Shown here: in pieces, positions 42,893-48,703 of the stretch
How positions within the stretch are numbered: position 1 is the first letter of the stretch
Layout of the letters: the number at the start of each line of letters is the position of its first letter
Assembly (NCBI GenBank): GCA_902595795.1
Contig: CACJRK010000008.1
Location: 1 to 48,703, forward strand
Length of the DNA: 48,703 nucleotides
From: an uncultured Pelagibacteraceae bacterium
Lineage (GTDB): Bacteria > Pseudomonadota > Alphaproteobacteria > Pelagibacterales > Pelagibacteraceae
Reading direction: 5' to 3'
Program-made: the position numbers and the translations under genes
Notes under the pieces: model-generated
Seen by the model: only the letters and a program-made list of their open reading frames with translations
Told to the model about the DNA's origin: nothing
The model's database searches: none

Positions 42893-44371
42893 ATGGACAA
42901 TTTATTATTAATGATGGCTCCTTTGTTTAGCTCAAAGCTATTGTTAGTTTTATTTTTTGGAACTTTATTTGGATTAATACTAGGAGTATTGCCTGGTTTA
43001 GGACCAACAACTGGTGGTGCATTAATTTTACCTTTTACAATGACACTTGATCCATTGTCTGCAATTGTATTATTAACTTCAATTTATTGTGCAGGAACAT
43101 ATGGTGGTGCAATAACTGCAGTTCTAATAAATACACCTGGAACACCAGCAGCTGCAGCAACCTGCTTAGATGGTTATCCTTTGGCACAAAAAGGAGAGGC
43201 TGGAAGAGCTTTGGGAATGGCTACTGTTTCTAGTACAGTAGGTGGTATTTTTAGCGTAATTATACTTGTTTTTTTTGCACCTATATTAGCACAACTTGCT
43301 TATGAATTTGGTCAACCTGAATATTTTGCATTAGCTATTTTTGGTTTAACGATGCTTGCATCAATTGGAGAGGGTAGCCCGATTAAGAATTTGATTGCAG
43401 GTGCATTTGGAATTTTAATTTCAACAGTCGGTAAAGATTTTATGACATCAATTGATCGATTTACATTTGGTATTAATGAATTAACAGAAGGAATTGGTTT
43501 TATTCCAGTTGTTGTTGGTTTATTTGCAATGAGTGAAATGTTAACTCAATCAACTTTAATTAATCAGGTATTTAACAGAATAGCTTTAAAGGCAATTAAA
43601 CTTCCAAGTAAAGATGATTACAAAAAAACTTGGAAAACAATTTTAAGATCTAGTGGTATTGGTTCTTTTATTGGAGTGTTGCCTGCTGAAGGTGGAACAG
43701 TTGCATCTTTAATTGGATATTCAGAAGCAAAAAGGTTTTCAAAAAAACCTGAAGAATTTGGAAAAGGTTCTATCGAAGGCATTGCGGGCGCAGAGGCTGC
43801 AAATAATGCAGCAACAGGTGGAGCAATGGTACCAACTCTTGCACTTGGAATTCCTGGTAGTGCAACGACAGCTGTTATCTTAACTGGTTTAATTATACAT
43901 GGGGTAAGACCTGGGCCAGATTTATTTAGAGAACAACCTGATTTTTTATATGGAATTTTTGGAGCAATGCTTATTGCCAATATTCTTTTTTTTATATTTG
44001 GTTTTTTTGGAGCAAAAATATTTGCAAGAATCACTTTGGTACCAAATAAAATTTTATGGCCAATGATTTTTGCAGTTTCAGTTTGTGGAACCTATTCATT
44101 AAACCAATCTATAATTGATGTTTGGATAATGTTATTTTTTGGTGTTCTAGGTTTCTTTATGAGAAGATATGGTTTCTCAGTTGTCCCAGTTATAATAGGG
44201 TTAATATTAGGTGAGTTGGTTGAGGGCACCTTAAGACAATCTTTAGTTATATTTGATGGAAATTGGCTAATGTTTTTCACAAGACCAATAGCCTTAACAT
44301 TCTTTATTTTGTCTTTAATTGCTCTAGCTTTTCCTTTAATAAGATCAAAAAAAATTAACAAGAAATTATGA
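42893..44371 (+). CDS. tctA: tripartite tricarboxylate transporter large permease
   Basis: A membrane protein of 492 residues with about eleven helices. It shows the TctA signatures GVLPGLGPTTGGALILPF near the start, YGGAITAVLINTPGTPAAAATCLDGYPLAQKG, and the repeated GVLPAEGGTVASLIGY and GAMVPTLALGIPGSATTAV. It carries out proton- or sodium-driven uptake of the ligand bound by TctC. It overlaps the SDR gene by four bases, binding transport and metabolism into one transcript. Confidence 0.95.
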   Translation: MDNLLLMMAPLFSSKLLLVLFFGTLFGLILGVLPGLGPTTGGALILPFTMTLDPLSAIVLLTSIYCAGTYGGAITAVLINTPGTPAAAATCLDGYPLAQKGEAGRALGMATVSSTVGGIFSVIILVFFAPILAQLAYEFGQPEYFALAIFGLTMLASIGEGSPIKNLIAGAFGILISTVGKDFMTSIDRFTFGINELTEGIGFIPVVVGLFAMSEMLTQSTLINQVFNRIALKAIKLPSKDDYKKTWKTILRSSGIGSFIGVLPAEGGTVASLIGYSEAKRFSKKPEEFGKGSIEGIAGAEAANNAATGGAMVPTLALGIPGSATTAVILTGLIIHGVRPGPDLFREQPDFLYGIFGAMLIANILFFIFGFFGAKIFARITLVPNKILWPMIFAVSVCGTYSLNQSIIDVWIMLFFGVLGFFMRRYGFSVVPVIIGLILGELVEGTLRQSLVIFDGNWLMFFTRPIALTFFILSLIALAFPLIRSKKINKKL

Positions 44372-45117
44372 TCAAGTTTGATTTAAATAATAGAGTAGCA
44401 GTTGTTACGGGTGGAGCTCAAGGATTTGGATTGGCAATAACTCAAAGATTTATTGAAGCTGGAGCCAAGGTAATAATATGGGATATCGATGAAGTAGCAA
44501 TTAAAGAAGCAATAGACAAAGTTAATTCACAAAATTTAAGTTTTAAAGTTGTTGATGTAAATAATTTTGAAAATATAAAAACAAGTTTATTAGAAATTGA
44601 AAATATCCATAAAAAAATTGATATTTTTATAAATAATGCAGGAATTACAGGAATCAATACTACAGTTACAGAATATCCGTTAGACGAATGGAAAAAAGTT
44701 ATTAATTTAAATTTAAATTCAGTATTTTATTGTTGCAAAGCTGTTGTACCAATTATGATAAAAAATAATTATGGAAGAATAGTTAATATTGCTTCTATTG
44801 CAGGAAAAGAAGGAAATCCAAATGCAAGTGCGTATAGTACTTCTAAGGCAGGTGTTATAGGTTTAACAAAATCTTTAGGTAAAGAACTTGCACAAAAAAA
44901 TATTGCTGTAAACTGTGTAACCCCAGCAGCTGCTAAGACTAGGATATTCGATCAAATGACAGAAGAGCATATTAATTACATGTTATCTAAAATTCCAAGA
45001 AATAAATTTGCAAAAGTTGAAGAATTAGCCTCTCTGGTTACATGGTTATCAAGTGAAGAAAACTCATTTTCGACTGCAGCTGTATTTGATTTAAGCGGAG
45101 GTAGAGCAACATATTAA
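44368..45117 (+). CDS. short-chain dehydrogenase/reductase
   Basis: A classical SDR of 249 residues. The cofactor loop is TGGAQGFG (14-21), NNAG (89-92), catalytic Ser143, Tyr156 and Lys160 (YSTSK), all present. The aspartate at the end of the second strand (WDID) suggests NAD preference. The substrate is unknown; the neighbours suggest a sugar or sugar acid oxidised to a keto acid. It begins inside the tctA stop (ATGA) and precedes the ROK kinase by 2 bases. Confidence 0.93.
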   Translation: MIKFDLNNRVAVVTGGAQGFGLAITQRFIEAGAKVIIWDIDEVAIKEAIDKVNSQNLSFKVVDVNNFENIKTSLLEIENIHKKIDIFINNAGITGINTTVTEYPLDEWKKVINLNLNSVFYCCKAVVPIMIKNNYGRIVNIASIAGKEGNPNASAYSTSKAGVIGLTKSLGKELAQKNIAVNCVTPAAAKTRIFDQMTEEHINYMLSKIPRNKFAKVEELASLVTWLSSEENSFSTAAVFDLSGGRATY

Positions 45118-45119
45118 TT

Positions 45120-46022
45120 ATGCAAGTAGGTATCGATGTAGGTGCAACAAAAATTGAGAGTGTAGTACTTGAAAGCGACGGGCAAGAAAAACATAGATCG
45201 AGAATACCATGCCCAAAAGATTATATTCATATTATAACTTCAATTAGAGATATACATAGAAGATTAGAACAAGATTTTAAACAAGAGCTTCCAATTGGAG
45301 TTTGTCATCCTGGAGTCCATTCTCCTCAAACTGGATTAGTAAAAAATGCACCTAACATAACTTGGTTAGAAAAAAAACCTTTTCAAAATGATTTACGTAA
45401 AGCACTTGGAAAAGAAGTATTTTGTGAAAATGATGCAAATTGTTTTGCTTTGTCAGAAGCTATTGATGGATCAGGCAAACATTACAAAATTGTTTATGGA
45501 ATTATTTTAGGTTCTGGGGTTGGAGGTGGCTTAGTAATTGATAAAAAAATAGTAAGTGGACCTAATGGTGTTGCGGGGGAATGGGGTCATAATCAAATTC
45601 CTTACTTTGCTGCAAAAAAGGAAAATTTTGATTCAAGCAATGCTAGAGAAGCAGAGATTGAAAGTTTTTTATCTGGATTAGGATTAGCTAAAAGATTTAA
45701 CAAACTTTATGGCAAAAATTTAAAAACAAATGAAATTTTTGAATTAAATAGAAAACATGATTTAGATGCCGAAAGATTCATCGATGACTTTAAGGTAAAT
45801 TTAGCAATGTCACTATCTAGCATAATAAATATTTTAGACCCTGATGCTTTTGTATTTGGAGGTGGTGTATCTAATGAAATAGATTTCTTAAACGAGATAG
45901 ATTCATTAGTTAGAAAATTTGTAATAGGTAGAGAGTACGAAGGAGTTTTTCTAAAACCAAAATATGGAGACGCAAGCGGTGTTAGAGGCGCAGCAAGACT
46001 GGGTAGAAGCGCGACATATTAA
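45120..46022 (+). CDS. ROK-family sugar kinase lacking the zinc-binding cysteines
   Basis: A protein of 300 residues of the ROK/fructokinase type: DVGATKIESVV for ATP, VCHPGVHSP, the catalytic aspartate in CENDANCFALSEA, LGSGVGGGLVIDKK and AGEWGHNQIP. The CxCGxxGCxE zinc motif that normally follows is replaced by SSNAREAEIESFLSG, so the zinc site is lost while the helix after it is kept. ROK kinases without this motif exist but are unusual. It likely phosphorylates a sugar or sugar-acid intermediate of the cluster. It ends the tct operon. Confidence 0.9.
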   Translation: MQVGIDVGATKIESVVLESDGQEKHRSRIPCPKDYIHIITSIRDIHRRLEQDFKQELPIGVCHPGVHSPQTGLVKNAPNITWLEKKPFQNDLRKALGKEVFCENDANCFALSEAIDGSGKHYKIVYGIILGSGVGGGLVIDKKIVSGPNGVAGEWGHNQIPYFAAKKENFDSSNAREAEIESFLSGLGLAKRFNKLYGKNLKTNEIFELNRKHDLDAERFIDDFKVNLAMSLSSIINILDPDAFVFGGGVSNEIDFLNEIDSLVRKFVIGREYEGVFLKPKYGDASGVRGAARLGRSATY

Positions 46023-46203
46023 AATAACAACTTTAAATTGAATTACAAAAAAAAATAATTTTCTAAAATTAAAAAAAAATCGAAAAATTTTAATTAAAAA
46101 TAAAATCAACCTATAATTGTATTTAATTTTTTAATTATCAATTGAAACTTAATCTACTTATAGTTTCAAATATAAAAAACTAGTTAACTAAAAAGAGGAA
46201 GAT
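46023..46203. other. 181-base A+T-rich intergenic region before the sugar ABC transporter
   Basis: The spacer holds runs of A and T with no gene. A TATAAT (46112-46117) may serve as -10, but its -35 is weak. A dyad (46142-46169) is listed separately, and AGAGGAAG at 46194-46201 is the ribosome-binding site of the binding-protein gene. Confidence 0.6.
46142..46169. promoter_or_regulatory. inverted repeat, possible operator of the sugar ABC operon
   Basis: TTGAAACT and AGTTTCAA, a perfect 8-base dyad with 12 bases between, lie 34 bases before the ATG of the binding-protein gene and downstream of a TATAAT. They could bind a dimeric regulator, or fold as a leader hairpin. Confidence 0.5.
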
Positions 46204-47460
46204 ATGAAAAAACTATTAATCGCTTTAATTACATTAGCGTTCACATCTACTTCATCAATAGCAGGACCAAAAATTGAAGTTTTGCATTGGTGGACATCAG
46301 GTGGTGAAGCTGCTGCACTTAAAGTTTTAAAAGATGATTTTGCTGCAAATGGTGGTGAATGGATGGACATGCCTGTAACAGGTGGTGGTGGAGACGCTGC
46401 TAACGTTGCATTAAAAGCAAGAATTGTAGCTGGAGACCCTCCTTCTGCATCACAAATCAAAGGTCCTACAATTCAAGAGTATGACCAAGAAGGCGTTGTA
46501 GCTCCATATAATATAGATGAAGTTGCTAAATCAGAAGGTTGGGACAATTTATTAGACCCAATGATTGCAGCTATTCATAAATGTGAAAATAACAGCGGAC
46601 CTTATTGTGCTGCTCCAGTAAATATTCACAGAATTGACTGGATGTGGGCAAACAAAGCTGTATTTGATGCAAACGGTATTTCAGTTCCAACTACTTGGGA
46701 TGAGTTAAATGCTGCAGCTGAAAAATTACAAGCTGCTGGAATAATTCCATTTGCACATGGCGGTCAAGCTTGGCAAGATGCTACAGTGTTTGAAGCAGTA
46801 GCTATGGGTATTGGTGGAAACAACTATTACAAAAACTGTTATGTAGATTTGAAAGAAAACTGTTTAAGAAGTGAAACGACAGTTAAAGTTTTTGATCAAA
46901 TGAGAAAACTACAAGGTTTTACTGATGAAGGTAGCCCAGGAAGAGACTGGAACGTTGCTACTGGTATGGTTATTGAAGGAAAAGCTGGTTTCCAAATTAT
47001 GGGTGACTGGGCAAAAGGTGAATTTACAGCTGCTGGAAAAGTTCCAGGTGTAGATTACTACTGTGCAGCAACTCCATCAAACAATGGATACTTATATAAC
47101 GTAGATAGTTTTATCTTTTACAAATCTAACGATCCAGATAAACAAGCTGGTCAAAAGTTATTAGCTAAGCTTATGATGGGTAAAAACTTTCAAAAAGTTT
47201 TTAACTTATACAAAGGTTCTATCCCAGCTCGTTTAGATGTATCAATGGATGAATTTGACAAATGTGCAAAAGCATCTAACGCAGACATCAAAACTGCTGG
47301 TGCAAGTGGTGGGTTAGTTCCAAGTTTTGCTCACGGTATGGCTCAAGGTAATACTATGAAAGCTGCCCTTCAAGATATCATAACAGAGCACTTTAACTCT
47401 GATATGTCATCTGTAGATGCTGCTAACGCTTTAGCTGACTCAGTTTTAGCTAATATGTAG
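46204..47460 (+). CDS. ABC transporter sugar-binding protein (family 1 extracellular, glucose/mannose type)
   Basis: A periplasmic protein of 418 residues with signal peptide (MKKLLIALITLAFTSTSSIA, cut before GPK). The mature start KIEVLHWWTSGGEAAALKVL is typical of glucose/mannose binding proteins (Thermus and Pseudomonas GtsA type), as are MPVTGGGGDAANVALKARI, AAPVNIHRIDWMW and GMVIEGKAGFQIMGDWAKGEF. Codons ending in C (AAC, TAC) are more frequent than in its neighbours, as for highly expressed genes. A terminator between it and the permease gene suggests binding protein excess. Confidence 0.94.
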   Translation: MKKLLIALITLAFTSTSSIAGPKIEVLHWWTSGGEAAALKVLKDDFAANGGEWMDMPVTGGGGDAANVALKARIVAGDPPSASQIKGPTIQEYDQEGVVAPYNIDEVAKSEGWDNLLDPMIAAIHKCENNSGPYCAAPVNIHRIDWMWANKAVFDANGISVPTTWDELNAAAEKLQAAGIIPFAHGGQAWQDATVFEAVAMGIGGNNYYKNCYVDLKENCLRSETTVKVFDQMRKLQGFTDEGSPGRDWNVATGMVIEGKAGFQIMGDWAKGEFTAAGKVPGVDYYCAATPSNNGYLYNVDSFIFYKSNDPDKQAGQKLLAKLMMGKNFQKVFNLYKGSIPARLDVSMDEFDKCAKASNADIKTAGASGGLVPSFAHGMAQGNTMKAALQDIITEHFNSDMSSVDAANALADSVLANM

Positions 47461-47474
47461 TATATAAAAATTAA

Positions 47475-47506
47475 AAGGCCACTTTTGATTAAGTGGCCTT
47501 TTTTTT
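47475..47506 (+). terminator. intrinsic terminator between the binding protein and permease genes
   Basis: AAGGCCACTT and AAGTGGCCTT form a perfect 10-base stem over TTGATT, followed by a T run to 47506. It should stop most transcripts after the binding protein gene. Confidence 0.92.
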
Positions 47507-47526
47507 GATCAAAAAAAATATTTATA

Positions 47527-48402
47527 ATGTTCAAGTGGTTAGAAAAAAATTTACCTAAAATTGTAATGGCACCTGCTGTTGGGTTAATAGGTTGGTTTGT
47601 ATATGGCTTTGTACTGTGGACTTTATATATATCTTTTACTAATTCTAAAATTTTACCCAAATATGAATTGTGGGGATTTGGACAGTATGAAAAGTTATGG
47701 GCATCTCGAAAATGGCTTATTTCAGTAGATAATTTACTTGTTTTCACAGCTTTATTTTTAATTTTTTGTATTGTGATTGGGATAATTTTAGCAATCTTTC
47801 TAGATCAAAAAATAAGGGCAGAGGGGGTTTTAAGAACAATCTACCTATACCCAATGGCTTTATCATTTATTGTAACAGGTACTGCTTGGAAATGGATTTT
47901 AAACCCAACTCTTGGAATTCAAAAGATGTTTATAGATTGGGGTTTTGAGAATTTTACCTTTGATTGGCTGGTTAACAGGGAAATGGCAATTTACACAATA
48001 GTCATAGCAGGTGTTTGGCAATCGGCAGGATTTGTCATGGCATTATTTTTAGCAGGATTAAGATCAGTTGAAGATGAAATCATCAAAGCTGCAAAAATTG
48101 ATGGCGCTGGTTTATTTACAGTTTATTGGAGAATATTGTTACCAATGATGAGACCAGTATTTTTTACAAGTTTTGTAATTTTAGTTCATATCTCAATTAA
48201 AAGTTATGATTTAATTGTTGCTTTGACTCAAGGTGGCCCGGGTATTTCTACAACGATGCCAGCTTTATTTATGACGCAAGCAGCATTTCACAAAAGTCAG
48301 GTTGGATTGTCTGCAGCGAGTGCGATGATGATGTTTATGGCTGTAGCAGCAGTCATTATTCCATATTTGTATTCAGAATTAAGGAGAGAAAATGCAAGAT
48401 AA
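47527..48402 (+). CDS. sugar ABC transporter permease, first subunit
   Basis: A membrane protein of 291 residues with about six helices. The EAA loop for contact with the ATPase is EDEIIKAAKIDGAGLFTVYWRILLPMMRPV, the MalF-type sequence. Near the N-terminus WFVYGFVLWTLYISFTNS is the first helix, and GPGISTTMPALFM follows the loop. It forms a heterodimer with the next gene product. It overlaps the second permease gene by 11 bases. Confidence 0.93.
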   Translation: MFKWLEKNLPKIVMAPAVGLIGWFVYGFVLWTLYISFTNSKILPKYELWGFGQYEKLWASRKWLISVDNLLVFTALFLIFCIVIGIILAIFLDQKIRAEGVLRTIYLYPMALSFIVTGTAWKWILNPTLGIQKMFIDWGFENFTFDWLVNREMAIYTIVIAGVWQSAGFVMALFLAGLRSVEDEIIKAAKIDGAGLFTVYWRILLPMMRPVFFTSFVILVHISIKSYDLIVALTQGGPGISTTMPALFMTQAAFHKSQVGLSAASAMMMFMAVAAVIIPYLYSELRRENAR

Positions 48403-48703
48403 TTTAAAATCATCTTCTTACCAACAGCTTGAGCAAAAATCGAAATATACAAACATGTTTTTAAGATGGTTTTTGTATTTTGTTTTAATTCTATTTGCTT
48501 CTTATTTTATTTTTCCATTATATGTAATGGTTGTCACTTCATTAAAAACGATGGAAGAAATACGTCAAGGAACACTTTTATCTTGGCCGAGTGGATTAAA
48601 TTTTGAGTCTTGGGCAGTTGCATGGGGAGGAAGAGGATATGGAGCAGGAGATACTTTTTTAAAACCTTATTTTTGGAATTCAATTAAGATGGTTGTACCT
48701 GCC
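48392..48703 (+). CDS. sugar ABC transporter permease, second subunit (truncated by window end)
   Basis: 104 codons are visible. The start MQDNLKSSSYQQLEQKS is cytoplasmic; the first helix LRWFLYFVLILFASYFIFPLY and the motif VMVVTSLKTMEEIRQGTLL are typical of MalG-type permeases, then SWPSGLNFESWAVAW. The EAA loop lies beyond the window. AAGGAGAG precedes the ATG. The ATPase gene is presumably further right. Confidence 0.9.
   Translation, partial: MQDNLKSSSYQQLEQKSKYTNMFLRWFLYFVLILFASYFIFPLYVMVVTSLKTMEEIRQGTLLSWPSGLNFESWAVAWGGRGYGAGDTFLKPYFWNSIKMVVPA

Noticed and set aside
43618-44034. Reading frame of 138 codons opposite to tctA
   Set aside because: It is a low-complexity antisense shadow of a strongly conserved permease and has no ribosome-binding site or family match. 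The same holds for the other long frames lying within known genes on the opposite strand.
36416-46022. Mobile element or genomic island with integrase
   Set aside because: The content looks accessory, but there is no integrase, transposase, tRNA or terminal repeat, and base composition looks like the rest of the window.

Overview
The window is a very A+T-rich, gene-dense piece of a marine alphaproteobacterium, almost certainly the SAR11 clade (Pelagibacterales, 'Candidatus Pelagibacter'-like). The case rests on tiny or negative intergenic gaps, the alphaproteobacterial neighbours aroQ-accB-accC / DUF2155 / NDUFA12, a SufBCDS system led by an IscR-type Rrf2 regulator, and a bhmT gene preceded by tandem SAM-II and SAM-V riboswitch-like elements, an arrangement known from Ca. 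P. ubique. I see no tRNA, rRNA, insertion sequence, CRISPR array or prophage gene, and no gene-free stretch longer than about 250 bases.

Layout. 1-8717 is housekeeping: the end of an Hda/DnaA-like protein, aspS, a stand-alone TSCPD (NrdJb-like) protein, NDUFA12, DUF2155, accC-accB-aroQ, thiS-thiG and RNase E. 8817-17741 holds PBP1A, prfB (with a programmed +1 frameshift), an AsmA-like envelope protein, tyrS, anmK and an alpha/beta hydrolase. 17827-24047 is an iron-sulfur operon (iscR-sufB-C-D-S-U-T-A) with an IscR-like operator over its promoter. 24114-28261 holds a 56-residue unknown protein, glnA, a YbaK-type deacylase, a DMT exporter and bhmT under riboswitch-like elements. 28262-36379 combines a 2OG oxygenase, TauE, moaB, DUF1244, an ExaC-type aldehyde dehydrogenase with a lysine-rich N-terminal extension, DUF779, and a packed moaA-C-D-E-msrP-msrQ operon (molybdopterin synthesis plus periplasmic methionine sulfoxide repair). 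36416-46022 looks accessory: a PhyH dioxygenase, a GYD protein, a second aldehyde dehydrogenase, then a putative sugar-acid uptake and catabolism cluster (enolase-superfamily dehydratase and PdxA-like dehydrogenase divergent from tctC-tctB-tctA-SDR-ROK kinase). From 46204 to the right edge runs a sugar ABC transporter (binding protein and two permeases, the second cut off).

How the genes work together. Several blocks are self-contained modules: Fe-S assembly with its own regulator; molybdenum cofactor steps directly upstream of the molybdoenzyme MsrP; an uptake system beside the catabolic enzymes it may feed; and methionine synthesis from betaine controlled by S-adenosylmethionine. Regulation relies on compact RNA signals: two riboswitch-like elements, one recoding site, terminators placed between solute-binding proteins and their membrane partners, and Shine-Dalgarno sequences built into the glycine codons ending ThiS, MoaA and MoaD. 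The best candidates for something new are the sugar-acid cluster, the lysine-rich aldehyde dehydrogenase extension, the RNase E without its zinc-link cysteines, and the glycine-tail/Shine-Dalgarno coincidence.
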